A DNA stretch of 64,000 bases, taken from Chryseobacterium potabilaquae (GTDB taxonomy: Bacteria; Bacteroidota; Bacteroidia; Flavobacteriales; Weeksellaceae). Both the position numbers and the translations under genes were made by a program. The stretch is taken from contig NZ_CACVBR010000017.1 in assembly GCF_902728265.1 (NCBI RefSeq), positions 1 to 64,000 on the forward strand. Direction: 5' to 3'. Under the pieces are notes generated by a model. The model was not told where the DNA came from. It made no database searches and worked only from the letters and a program-made list of their open reading frames with translations. This document shows positions 26,495-34,995 of the stretch, in pieces (positions within the stretch are counted from its first letter, which is position 1; every line of letters starts with the position of its first letter).

Positions 26495-27232
26495 ATGAAC
26501 ATTACAAACAACATCATTTTGATCACTGGCGGAGGTTCAGGAATCGGTTTAGAAATTGCAAAAGCATTAAGCCCTGCAAATACAGTCATTATTGTAGGAA
26601 GAAATAAAGAAAAATTAGATCTTGGGGCAAAAAATTTACACAATGTGTTTCCTATTCAGGCAGATATTACCAACGAAAATGATATCAACAGATTGTATGA
26701 AGAAATAAAAATAACTTTTGGAGGCTTGAATATTTTAATCAACAATGCCGGAAATGCGTATGTATACAACCTTGCCAATGATGGGGAAATTTATAACAAA
26801 GCCATGGCCGAATTTACGACCAATTATTTTGCTCCTCTGCGATTAACAGACAAATTTCTGCCTTTATTAAAAGAGCAAAACGAAGCGGCAATTATCAACG
26901 TTTCTTCCATTGTAGGATTTATACCCGGTTCACATATTCCCACCTATTCGGACTCAAAAGCAGCATTACATTCCCATACAAGACTCTTAAGATATGAATT
27001 GGCAAAAGAGACCCAGGTAAAAGTCTTTGAATTAATGCCTCCTTTAGTAAATACTGACTTTTCAGCAGAAATTGGAGGTAAAGAAAATGGAATTCCCGCA
27101 TCTGAAGTGGCCAATGCTTTGGTAAAAGGTCTGAAAGAAAACATCTATGAAATACGTGTAGGAAATACCGAATTAATTTACAAGAACTTCTTTGCAGCCA
27201 CAGAAGGCGCATTTACTGCTTTTAATAATTAA
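26495..27232 (+). CDS. SDR-family oxidoreductase (DltE-like)
   Basis: 245-aa classical short-chain dehydrogenase. Cofactor loop TGGGSGIGLEIA (about 11-22), NNAGNAY near 87, and the catalytic Ser (NVSSIVGFIP) with YSDSKAAL at about 152 giving the Tyr-Lys pair. It ends with a PxxxT-like LMPPLVNTDF segment. The DltE-like subgroup reduces small carbonyls of unknown identity. It is predicted to be repressed by the TetR regulator encoded just upstream through operator copy 2. Confidence 0.9.
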   Translation: MNITNNIILITGGGSGIGLEIAKALSPANTVIIVGRNKEKLDLGAKNLHNVFPIQADITNENDINRLYEEIKITFGGLNILINNAGNAYVYNLANDGEIYNKAMAEFTTNYFAPLRLTDKFLPLLKEQNEAAIINVSSIVGFIPGSHIPTYSDSKAALHSHTRLLRYELAKETQVKVFELMPPLVNTDFSAEIGGKENGIPASEVANALVKGLKENIYEIRVGNTELIYKNFFAATEGAFTAFNN

Positions 27233-27279
27233 GTTTTTATTATTTCCGATTAGGAATTAATTTTTCATATTTTATTTTT

Positions 27280-27308
27280 ATCTCTCACAGATTTTGTGAG
27301 AGATTTTC
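27280..27308 (+). terminator. Terminator after the SDR gene
   Basis: Perfect arms ATCTCTCACA (27280-27289) and TGTGAGAGAT (27295-27304), 5-nt loop, then TTTTC. Confidence 0.8.
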
Positions 27309-27400
27309 TATGTTACTTGGTATCATTTCAACTACTATCCTATTAAAGTTGATAAACTTTTATAGTGATATAAGAGAATTAAAATTTTTCAACAATTAAT

Positions 27401-27438
27401 GAACTCCACAACAAACCAAAATTGAACTCTACAACAAA
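27401..27438 (+). repeat. Direct repeat upstream of the dihydroflavonol-reductase-like gene
   Basis: GAACTCCACAACAAA (27401-27415) and GAACTCTACAACAAA (27424-27438) differ at one base. Their starts are 23 bp apart, about two helical turns. This layout suits binding by an AraC-type regulator, and such a gene lies downstream of the reductase. Confidence 0.55.
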
Positions 27439-27487
27439 ATATCCAACCGAAATAATCAACAACTTTGTATCGTAATATTTAAATAAA

Positions 27488-28471
27488 ATGAAAAACTTAC
27501 AAACAAAAACAACCGTTTTAGTAACAGGAGGTACTGGATTTTTAGGCGTTCATACCATCTTACAATTATTACAACAAGGATTTGAAGTAAAAACGACGCT
27601 TCGTTCATTGGCTAAAAAAGATAGCATTATAAAAGCATTGGAGAAAGAAGGAATTACCGATTTTTCATCTCTTTCATTTATTGAAGCCGATCTTATGAGT
27701 GATAACAATTGGGATCAAGCTGTAAAAGATTGTGATTATGTTCTCCATTTAGCTTCTCCTTTTCCCGCTCAAAATCCAGAAGATGAAAATGAGGTTATTA
27801 TACCCGCTAGAGATGGGGCTCTACGCGTTTTAAAAGCGTCACGTGACGCAGGAGTAAAAAGAGTGGTTTTGACTTCATCTTTTGCTGCAGTAGGATATAG
27901 TATGAATACTAAAGATCATGTTTTCACAGAATCGGATTGGACTGATACAGATACAAGCTCCAACATTTCTGCTTATGTAAAATCAAAAACTATTGCTGAA
28001 AAATCTGCCTGGAAATTTATTGAAAAAGAAGGTAACGGTTTAGAATTAACGGTAATCAACCCTGTAGGTATTTTTGGTCCTGCCATTGGTAATATAACTT
28101 CTACTTCATTGGATGTGGGAGTTTCAAGTATCCTAAATGGAACCTTAAATTACACACCATCATTTACAATGAATATCGTAGATGTAAGAGATGTTGTCGA
28201 TCTCCATATCAAAGCTATGCTCCATCCTAAAGCTTCAGGTGAACGTTTTATTGCAGCATCAGAAGGAGTAATGAGTTTCTATGATATTGTAGAACTATTC
28301 AAAAAAGAAAGACCTCAATACACCAAAAATATTCAAACATTGGAACCCATTGGAAAAGAGTTTTATAAAAAAATATCCAATGAAAAAGCAAAAACGATCT
28401 TACAATGGAATCCAAGAAACCATGAGGAATCATTGCTTGCCAGTATAGATAGTTTAATGACAAATCCATAA
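27488..28471 (+). CDS. NAD(P)-dependent reductase, dihydroflavonol-4-reductase-like extended SDR
   Basis: 327 aa. Rossmann motif VTGGTGFLGVHTILQLLQQG (about 14-33), TLRSLAKK for NADPH preference, LHLASPFP near 87, catalytic YVKSKTIAEKSAW near 162 and NPVGIFGP near 190. Bacterial relatives reduce aldehydes and ketones. The presence of an AraC gene directly downstream and a direct repeat upstream suggests an inducible local circuit. Confidence 0.88.
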   Translation: MKNLQTKTTVLVTGGTGFLGVHTILQLLQQGFEVKTTLRSLAKKDSIIKALEKEGITDFSSLSFIEADLMSDNNWDQAVKDCDYVLHLASPFPAQNPEDENEVIIPARDGALRVLKASRDAGVKRVVLTSSFAAVGYSMNTKDHVFTESDWTDTDTSSNISAYVKSKTIAEKSAWKFIEKEGNGLELTVINPVGIFGPAIGNITSTSLDVGVSSILNGTLNYTPSFTMNIVDVRDVVDLHIKAMLHPKASGERFIAASEGVMSFYDIVELFKKERPQYTKNIQTLEPIGKEFYKKISNEKAKTILQWNPRNHEESLLASIDSLMTNP

Positions 28472-28483
28472 ATTTGTAAAAGG

Positions 28484-28518
28484 AAGTTCCTGTAAAACAA
28501 GGGTTAAAACAGGAACTT
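28484..28518 (+). terminator. Possible terminator or attenuator after the reductase gene
   Basis: Arms AAGTTCCTGT (28484-28493) and ACAGGAACTT (28509-28518) with a 15-nt loop, followed by GTTTTAAT. It lies between the reductase and the AraC gene. Confidence 0.5.
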
Positions 28519-28562
28519 GTTTTAATAATGGCATAGGAAACTAAAACATAAAAAAAGCAAAA

Positions 28563-29357
28563 TTGAAATTTAATAATCTACAGTCTTGTCATTTAGGACC
28601 TGAAATATCTTCAGAACAATTTATTCCTGAGCATTTCTTTCTATTTTTGCTAAAAGGTTCTATGGCTTCATATGATGGTCATAAGCACTACACAATGGAA
28701 CCTGGTGATTATTGCATTGCAAGAAAAAATCATTTGGTTCGATATACCAAATATAAAGAAGAGGATCAATTTGAAAAAGTAATCATTTCTTTTGATGAAA
28801 TATTCTTAAAAAAATTTCTAGAGCGTCATCCTTATCAAGTGGAACCTATAAATAATAATGATTCTTTTCTATTCATTAATGAAGATAGGCTCATTAAAAG
28901 TTTTATTCAATCATTAGAACCTTATTATCAAGGTATGGCACAATTAGATCATGCTTTTGAAGATATTAAGCGAGAAGAACTTTTAATGATTCTATTAAAA
29001 AATAATCCTAGCCTGAAGAATATTTTCTTTAATTTTAATATTCCTCATAAAATTGATTTAGAAATATTTATGAATCATAATTTTAAGTTCAATGTAAGCC
29101 TAGAACGTTTTGCTTTTATGACAGGGAGAAGCTTATCCACCTTTAAAAGAGAATTTAGATCTATTTTTAATATGTCTCCGGGAAAATGGCTCATCAATAA
29201 ACGTCTTCAGGAAGCTTATTTTCTTCTAGATAAAGAACATAAAAAACCCACCGATATCTATATTGATTTAGGCTTTGAGGATCTTTCTCATTTTTCTTAT
29301 GTATTCAAAAAGGAATATGGAATTTCTCCTTCTATATTAAGTAAATCAAACAGATGA
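28563..29357 (+). CDS. AraC family transcriptional regulator
   Basis: 264 aa. N-terminal cupin-like sensing domain (EHFFLFLLKGSMASYDGHKH, then MEPGDYCIARKNHLVRY). The C-terminal double helix-turn-helix has LERFAFMTGRSLSTFKREFR, SPGKWLINKRLQEAYFLL and the signature DLGFEDLSHFSYVFKKEYGI. The start used is a TTG at 28563; the first in-frame ATG (Met of GSMASY) would remove about 30 residues of the sensing domain, so TTG is preferred with some doubt. A likely regulator of the upstream reductase. Confidence 0.88.
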   Translation: MKFNNLQSCHLGPEISSEQFIPEHFFLFLLKGSMASYDGHKHYTMEPGDYCIARKNHLVRYTKYKEEDQFEKVIISFDEIFLKKFLERHPYQVEPINNNDSFLFINEDRLIKSFIQSLEPYYQGMAQLDHAFEDIKREELLMILLKNNPSLKNIFFNFNIPHKIDLEIFMNHNFKFNVSLERFAFMTGRSLSTFKREFRSIFNMSPGKWLINKRLQEAYFLLDKEHKKPTDIYIDLGFEDLSHFSYVFKKEYGISPSILSKSNR

Positions 29358-29620
29358 AGACTTTATCTTGAGTGAGGTATATGTTGTGGCTAAAATAAAC
29401 CATCTCATTATTATCTGAATCTCCTATTTCATTTTTAAGAAAAATAAAAAACTCACAGTTTTTTTGAATATATAATAATCCATATTAAATAAATTCATAT
29501 ATTCGTTAGATACAAAATAAGAAAGCTTTTTAGTGAAAATACCATATTAAAAATTACTTTCACAAGCTTTGCCCACTCAATTCAGATAAATATTAAATAA
29601 TTGTTAGATAATTTCTTAAG

Positions 29621-29645
29621 AGCGGTATTTACCGCTTTTTGTTTT
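29621..29645 (+). terminator. Terminator downstream of the AraC gene
   Basis: AGCGGTA pairs with TACCGCT over a 2-nt minimal loop (29621-29636), followed by TTTTTGTTTTTT. Confidence 0.6.
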
Positions 29646-29694
29646 TTATATAGTGTAATTTTTTCAGATAAATTGAAGTAAACGAGCAAATACT

Positions 29695-29726
29695 AAGAAA
29701 GCGTATCCTTTTGAATACGCTTTCTT
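29695..29726 (-). terminator. Terminator of mdh
   Basis: Perfect 12-bp arms AAGAAAGCGTAT (29695-29706) and ATACGCTTTCTT (29715-29726), 8-nt loop. It is just past the mdh stop on the minus strand. Confidence 0.75.
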
Positions 29727-29744
29727 ATATAAAAAATAAATGAA

Positions 29745-30671
29745 TTAGAATTTTAAGTCACCATTGACTTCTCTTACTGCTTTGGCAGCTTCAGCAAACT
29801 TCAATTGCTCATCTACAGTAAGTGTTACATTAACAATTTTCTCTACCCCATTTGCACCAATGATAGCAGGAACACCTAAGCAAATGTCACTTTGTCCATA
29901 TTCACCTTCAAGCATTAAAGAACAAGGAATCATTTTTTTCTGATCACATGCAATAGCTTGAACCATTACTGAAACAGCAGCTCCTGGTGCATACCATGCA
30001 GAAGTTCCTAATAATTTAGTAAGAGTAGCTCCTCCTACTTTGGTTTCTTCGATTACATATTGTTGTTGTTCAGCGTCCAAGAAATCAGTTACAGGAACCC
30101 CATTTCTTGTTGCTTTGCTCAATAATGGAAGCATACCTGTATCACTGTGAGCAGCGATAACCATACCATCCACATCAGAAATAGGACTTTCTAACGCTTC
30201 AGCTAATCTGTATTTAAATCTTGCAGAATCTAATGCTCCTCCCATTCCAATAATTCTGTGTTTTGGAAGACCAGATGTTTTGTGTACAAGATATGCCATA
30301 GTATCCATTGGATTAGATACAACAATAATAATCACATTTGGAGAATGCTTTACTAAGTTTTCTGTAACTTCTTTCACAATTCCTGCATTGATACCTATAA
30401 GCTCTTCTCTCGTCATCCCCGGCTTTCTTGGAATACCTGAAGTAATCACTGCAACATGAGAATCAGCCGTTTTACTGTAGTCTCCTGTTGTACCTGTAAT
30501 TTTTGTATCAAATCCATTAAGTGATGCTGTCTGCATTAAATCCATAGCCTTACCCTCAGCAAAACCTTCTTTAATGTCTACCAAAACTACTTCTGAACAG
30601 AAGTTTTTCATTGCGATGTATTCTGCACAGCTTGCTCCTACAGCGCCTGCACCTACTACAGTTACTTTCAT
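29745..30671 (-). CDS. mdh: Malate dehydrogenase
   Basis: 308-aa LDH-like malate dehydrogenase of the TCA cycle. NAD-binding VVGAGAVGASCAEYIA at the N-terminus with the acidic end VLVDIKEG that selects NAD. Substrate arginines lie in the ITSGIPRKPGMTREELIG loop (MDH-type double Arg), then VSNPMDTMAYLV and the catalytic IAAHSDTGMLPL. The GMGGALDSARF segment is typical of the Bacteroidetes/Chlorobi type. Expressed alone, with its own promoter and terminator. Confidence 0.96.
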   Translation of the reverse strand: MKVTVVGAGAVGASCAEYIAMKNFCSEVVLVDIKEGFAEGKAMDLMQTASLNGFDTKITGTTGDYSKTADSHVAVITSGIPRKPGMTREELIGINAGIVKEVTENLVKHSPNVIIIVVSNPMDTMAYLVHKTSGLPKHRIIGMGGALDSARFKYRLAEALESPISDVDGMVIAAHSDTGMLPLLSKATRNGVPVTDFLDAEQQQYVIEETKVGGATLTKLLGTSAWYAPGAAVSVMVQAIACDQKKMIPCSLMLEGEYGQSDICLGVPAIIGANGVEKIVNVTLTVDEQLKFAEAAKAVREVNGDLKF

Positions 30672-30718
30672 AATGTATTTACTTTTAAATTATTATTTAG
30701 TTTAAAATTGAAAACCCC

Positions 30719-30749
30719 CAAATTTAACAATTCCCGAAAAATTGAGCAA
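30719..30749 (-). promoter_or_regulatory. Promoter of mdh
   Basis: On the minus strand TTG (30749-30747), a 20-nt spacer, then TAAATTTG (30726-30719), 47 nt before the ATG. Its -33 and spacer lie inside the bphO terminator hairpin. Confidence 0.7.
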
Positions 30750-30762
30750 TTTTTCGGGAATT
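30729..30762 (-). terminator. Terminator of the bphP-bphO operon
   Basis: Perfect 16-bp inverted repeat, AATTCCCGAAAAATTG (30729-30744) and CAATTTTTCGGGAATT (30747-30762), with 2 nt between, located 22 nt past the heme oxygenase stop codon. Confidence 0.75.
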
Positions 30763-30783
30763 TTAATTATATTTTAAAGAAGC

Positions 30784-31335
30784 TTAATTGAGGTTAAGTA
30801 AGAATGTATATAATTTTTTTGCTCCAGATAACACTTCATTGTAATTTTCTTCTTTCACATTAGTATCAAGAACTTCTTTAAAGGTTTTCCACATCGAACC
30901 CGTATTTTCGTGATAACACCCAAAAAAATTGAATGTAACATTTTCAAAGCCTCCTGTTTTAGAAAGTTGTTTTGCAATTACATGGCCTCCTAATGTAGAA
31001 CCTTCAATCACATATAAAGCTCCTAATGCTTCATTTTCATCATCAAATTCAATATCATAAGAAGGTATTGTCTCCTTTACAGAAAGACTCTCCAAATCCA
31101 TTTCAATAAGAAATAGCTTTTTTCTTTCTATCAATTGGAGCTTTCCTTCATAGGTACTGGAAAGACTATTGAATATTTTGTCTTCCGAATTCAATAACAT
31201 GACGTAGTTTGTAACTATAATTTTCTTATAATCTTCTAAAGTAAAAGTCCGGTTAAAAATTTTTTCAGAGTTAAAAAGCTTTTCTGCAGCATCATGGTAT
31301 TCTGCAGTATTACGTTTAAGATATTCCGATAACAT
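30784..31335 (-). CDS. bphO: Biliverdin-producing heme oxygenase
   Basis: 183-aa all-helical heme oxygenase that opens heme to biliverdin, iron and CO. The proximal heme ligand is in NTAEYHDAAEKLFN (His about 14). The distal helix is in ALYVIEGSTLGGHVIAKQL, with the flexible Gly cluster. It lies 27 nt downstream of the bacteriophytochrome gene, and the product biliverdin is the phytochrome chromophore, so the pair forms a self-sufficient photoreceptor operon. Confidence 0.92.
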   Translation of the reverse strand: MLSEYLKRNTAEYHDAAEKLFNSEKIFNRTFTLEDYKKIIVTNYVMLLNSEDKIFNSLSSTYEGKLQLIERKKLFLIEMDLESLSVKETIPSYDIEFDDENEALGALYVIEGSTLGGHVIAKQLSKTGGFENVTFNFFGCYHENTGSMWKTFKEVLDTNVKEENYNEVLSGAKKLYTFLLNLN

Positions 31336-31362
31336 AATAAGGGATTTTAGTTTATCTCAAAA

Positions 31363-33564
31363 TTAAGGTTTTTTAAACGTTAAAATGAAAGAGGTTCCTT
31401 CTTTATTACTTTCATAATCAACACTCCCTCCAATTCTACTCATAATTCGATGAACAATTGATAGACCTACCCCATTTCCTTTAAAATTCTTCGCATTATC
31501 CATTCTACTAAAAATTTTAAACATTCTATGTTTTTCTTCTTCAGGAATCCCAATTCCATTATCTGAAATGGTATAAATAATAGAGGGGCCCTCCTCTACA
31601 CCTTCTACTTCAATCCTTGGATTCTCTTGATTAGAAGAGTATTTTATAGCGTTATTGATAATATTTAAAAATACTTGATGAAGCAATGTTTTATCAGCAA
31701 GTACTTCAGGACATTCTTTAATGATCACCTCACTATTCATACTATTATAAGTAATCTTAGCGTTTTCTGAAATTTTATGAATCGTATGTAGAGTCTCCAA
31801 GCTTTCCAATTCTATTTCACTATGTTTTGCCCTACTCAACTGTAAAACATCATTCATCATTTCCGACATGCCGTCGATTTCTTCTATAATGGCATTGATT
31901 TTATATTTACTCTTTTCTGATTCACTTGTGAGCATATTCAGAAGCATTTGAGCGTTCAGCTTTATAACCGTTAAAGGAGTCCCTAGATCGTGTGATATGG
32001 TGTATGAAAAACTATCCAATTCTTCATTGACTTTTTTAAGCTCATCATTAAGACGTTTAATCGCACTATAATTTTTATGGGAAGTTTCTAAAATAAGATC
32101 TCTTACCGCCTGTATAGCGTTTATATTTCTAGCATTCCATCTCTTAGAGTTTCCTTTAATATTTTCGGTAAAAATATGGAAAGAAGTTCTTGGAGAAATG
32201 ATTTGTTTATCCTCGCCATTTTGTGAAAGTACACCTATCTTTTTATCAGGTTTTCCTGCCCAACTGATATGTTCATCAAATTCCTTTCGGAACCAAATCA
32301 GCATTTCATTTTTAGATCTTTCCGCAAAATAGATCGCAATCCCGGCAGCCGTTTCATCTAAACCTAATTCTTCCCCATAGTCTTTAAGAAAGCTACGACT
32401 TACAAAAATACTTTCGTAGGTATTTTCATGCGCCCATAGAACAATTTTTTCAAGAATATCCCAGGAAGGAGTGACTCCATCTCTCACCACTTGTTCATCC
32501 GAAATAATAACAAGTCCATCTGCCTCCGCTAACTCCTTAATTTCTGTTTTACTCTCCACTAATGAATCAAACAAATTACTATGTTTTAAAAATTCAGTTT
32601 TTAGTTGAGAACATTTTTTATTTAGGCTTAAACGATATTTTAATTCTTTTTTTGATTTGAAAGAAGAATAGGCATTGGATGCTAAAGCAGTAAAAACACC
32701 TGCTTGTACACGATCTTCTAGATCAATATGTTTCGGAGCAGAATTTTGACAAGTCACCAATCCCCAAAGATGGTCGTCAATAATAATTGAAATACTAAAA
32801 CTGGAAGAAGCTCCAGAATTTTTAACATACTGAGCATGAACAGGTGACATCCCTCTAGAGGCCGTAAAAGAAAGATCAATAGGGTCTACATTTTTACTCA
32901 AAAGCGGAACAACTTCCGAATATACATTACTGAAAATTCTTTTCCTTTTTTTAAGATAAAGTTCTCTTGCTTGCTTAGGAATGTCAGATTCTGGATAATG
33001 TAATCCCAGATAGCTTTCCATATTTTCCGCTCTCCGTTCAGCAATCACTTTTCCCGAACCATCCATCATAAATTTATAAATCATCATCCGATCATAATTC
33101 ACAATATTAGAAAGGGTACTTAACAATTGATCCCAAATATCTTTCTCATCCTCAATAATATAGAAATTATCATATTTATTAGTAATTCGCTTGTTAGGAT
33201 TATCCATTACTTCTTCAAACTCTAAAAAAATATGTCCCTTATTCTTAAAAATAGAAAAGTGATACTCTTTTTTCTTAAAAAAAACCTTATCAAAATGGGT
33301 CTCGTTTTCTCTTTTGGTAAATCTTTCTAGAGAATTATAAATATCAGAATTAATAATACTTTCAAAACTTTCAGGGAAATCTATAAGTCTTTTATCGAAA
33401 AGTTCTTCTTTATTTTCGATATCAAAAATATCTTCAATATTCCCGCTGAAAAAAGTAATGGTGTGAAATTTCGCATCAATACCAATCAGATAACCAAAAC
33501 TTTGTATATAACCCGGAATATGAATGGGCTCTTCATGACACTCTACAAAATTCATATGATTCAT
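31363..33564 (-). CDS. bphP: Bacteriophytochrome sensor histidine kinase
   Basis: 733-aa red/far-red photoreceptor kinase. PAS with chromophore-binding Cys9 (FVECHEEPIHIPGYIQSFG), GAF with YPESDIPKQARELY (191-204, the Asp of PASDIP) and SRGMSPVHAQYVKN, and PHY with tongue motif SPRTSF (457-462). The HisKA dimerisation helix has phospho-acceptor His525 in SYTISHDLGTPL, and the HATPase has NIINNAIKYSS, DNGIGIPEE and GNGVGLSIVHRI. There is no receiver domain and no response-regulator gene next to it, so its partner must be elsewhere. It is first in an operon with the heme oxygenase that makes its bilin. Confidence 0.95.
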   Translation of the reverse strand: MNHMNFVECHEEPIHIPGYIQSFGYLIGIDAKFHTITFFSGNIEDIFDIENKEELFDKRLIDFPESFESIINSDIYNSLERFTKRENETHFDKVFFKKKEYHFSIFKNKGHIFLEFEEVMDNPNKRITNKYDNFYIIEDEKDIWDQLLSTLSNIVNYDRMMIYKFMMDGSGKVIAERRAENMESYLGLHYPESDIPKQARELYLKKRKRIFSNVYSEVVPLLSKNVDPIDLSFTASRGMSPVHAQYVKNSGASSSFSISIIIDDHLWGLVTCQNSAPKHIDLEDRVQAGVFTALASNAYSSFKSKKELKYRLSLNKKCSQLKTEFLKHSNLFDSLVESKTEIKELAEADGLVIISDEQVVRDGVTPSWDILEKIVLWAHENTYESIFVSRSFLKDYGEELGLDETAAGIAIYFAERSKNEMLIWFRKEFDEHISWAGKPDKKIGVLSQNGEDKQIISPRTSFHIFTENIKGNSKRWNARNINAIQAVRDLILETSHKNYSAIKRLNDELKKVNEELDSFSYTISHDLGTPLTVIKLNAQMLLNMLTSESEKSKYKINAIIEEIDGMSEMMNDVLQLSRAKHSEIELESLETLHTIHKISENAKITYNSMNSEVIIKECPEVLADKTLLHQVFLNIINNAIKYSSNQENPRIEVEGVEEGPSIIYTISDNGIGIPEEEKHRMFKIFSRMDNAKNFKGNGVGLSIVHRIMSRIGGSVDYESNKEGTSFILTFKKP

Positions 33565-33910
33565 TAACCTACCAAATATAACGCTTTTTTTTAATCAATA
33601 TTGCTTTATATTAATTAAATATAAAAGAAAAGGAAAGATTAATTCTCTAAAATATATAACCGCCGTAAACCTGCTAGCATTGTATGAAAAATGACTTTTT
33701 TACAACTTTATCTACGTCGATTTCCGACACATCAATTTTTCTAAAAAAACATACCCAATTACAATTAAGAACACAAAAATAACATTAATCGTAAAAATTA
33801 TAAATTAATTAAAGCAAAATAATTAAATTTATATCACCAAACACCCAAAATAAAGTGAACTGAAAAAATTAAATTATCTATCTTTCACTTATAATTTCAA
33901 TAATATAACT
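33565..33910. other. Divergent intergenic region between bphP and the amidase operon
   Basis: 346 nt, strongly AT-rich. It must hold the bphP promoter (a TATATTTG lies close to its start but its TTG is only 15 nt away) and the amidase-operon promoter (TATCTTTC at about 33880 is a near match). No RNA gene or riboswitch motif is seen. Confidence 0.5.
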
Positions 33911-34963
33911 ATGAAAAAATTCTCTTTACTCTCTTTTCTTTTCATTTTTTTTCTAGGAATATGGAGTTCCTCAGAAGCATGTACAAGAGTGGTTTACAAA
34001 GGACCCGATAACACTGTCATTACCGCTCGTTCTATGGATTGGCGTGATGAAATACCTGCTAATCTATGGATTTTCCCAAAAGGAATACACCGTACCGGAG
34101 AAGTAGGTCCTCTATCATTACAATGGACTGCAAAATATGGAAGTATCATTAGTAGCTCTTGGGATATTGCAACCTCAGACGGAATGAATGAGAAAGGATT
34201 AGTTGCTAATTTATTATGGCTTGGAGAATCACAATATCCTAAATTTGACCCTAAAGGCCAGCAAAAAGGAATCGCCATATCTTTATGGGCACAATATTTT
34301 CTTGATAATTTTGCAACTGTAAAAGAAGCCGTTGAATACTCAAAAAATGATCCGTTTATCATTGTAAGTGATTATATCCCAGGAACCGAAAGATTCGCTA
34401 CTGTACACCTTTCTCTATCTGATGCTACAGGGGATAATGCCGTTTTTGAATATATCAATGGAAAACTTGTTATCCATCATGATCCATCTTACACTGTAAT
34501 GACCAATTCTCCAATATTTGAAGAACAGCTTGCATTGAATAATTATTGGAAAGGTATTCCGGGAACCGTTATGCTGCCTGGTACCAATCGTGCTGCAGAT
34601 CGCTTTGTAAGAGCATCATATTATATTAATGCTATTCCTCAAACTTCTAACATAAGAACTGCCATTGCAAGTACATTCAGTGTGATCAGAAATTGTTCTG
34701 TTCCTTATGGTATTTCTTCAGAAACAGAGCCTAACATATCTTCAACCAGATGGCGTTCCGTTTCGGATCAAAAAAATCTTGTTTATTATTTTGAAACAGT
34801 CTTTACCCCCAACACTTTTTGGGTGAATTTAACCGATTTTGACCTAAGCGCAAAAGGTAAAATAATGAAACTCGATCTTAGTAATTTTCAAACATACAAC
34901 GGAAAAGCAAACAAAGACTTTAAAGATTCAAAGTCCTTCAAATTTTTAGGTCTTAATTCTTAA
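33911..34963 (+). CDS. Linear amide C-N hydrolase, choloylglycine hydrolase/penicillin V acylase family
   Basis: 350-aa Ntn hydrolase with a Sec signal peptide ending at SEA just before the nucleophile Cys24 (ACTRVVY), so signal cleavage would expose the catalytic cysteine. Family residues follow: ARSMDWRDE (Arg and Asp), MNEKGLVANLLWL, the YTVMTNSPIFEEQL Asn segment, and a C-terminal Arg in SSTRWRS. The family cleaves bile-salt amides, penicillin V, N-acyl amino acids or acyl-homoserine lactones. The exported form and operon position beside a porin and an anion transporter suggest hydrolysis of an extracytoplasmic amide to a carboxylate. First gene of a six-gene operon. Confidence 0.9.
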   Translation: MKKFSLLSFLFIFFLGIWSSSEACTRVVYKGPDNTVITARSMDWRDEIPANLWIFPKGIHRTGEVGPLSLQWTAKYGSIISSSWDIATSDGMNEKGLVANLLWLGESQYPKFDPKGQQKGIAISLWAQYFLDNFATVKEAVEYSKNDPFIIVSDYIPGTERFATVHLSLSDATGDNAVFEYINGKLVIHHDPSYTVMTNSPIFEEQLALNNYWKGIPGTVMLPGTNRAADRFVRASYYINAIPQTSNIRTAIASTFSVIRNCSVPYGISSETEPNISSTRWRSVSDQKNLVYYFETVFTPNTFWVNLTDFDLSAKGKIMKLDLSNFQTYNGKANKDFKDSKSFKFLGLNS

Positions 34964-34995
34964 AATAAAAATTCATACTCAATAAACTATCTATT

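Larger units (their letters stand above)
29358..29744. other. Intergenic region between AraC and mdh
   Basis: 387 nt between convergent genes. It holds two hairpins annotated separately. Otherwise it is AT-rich sequence with no RNA gene or open frame that I can support. Confidence 0.6.

Noticed and set aside
27309..27487. AT-rich leader considered as a possible small RNA
   Set aside because: Apart from the 15-bp direct repeat there is no stable structure or terminator after it.
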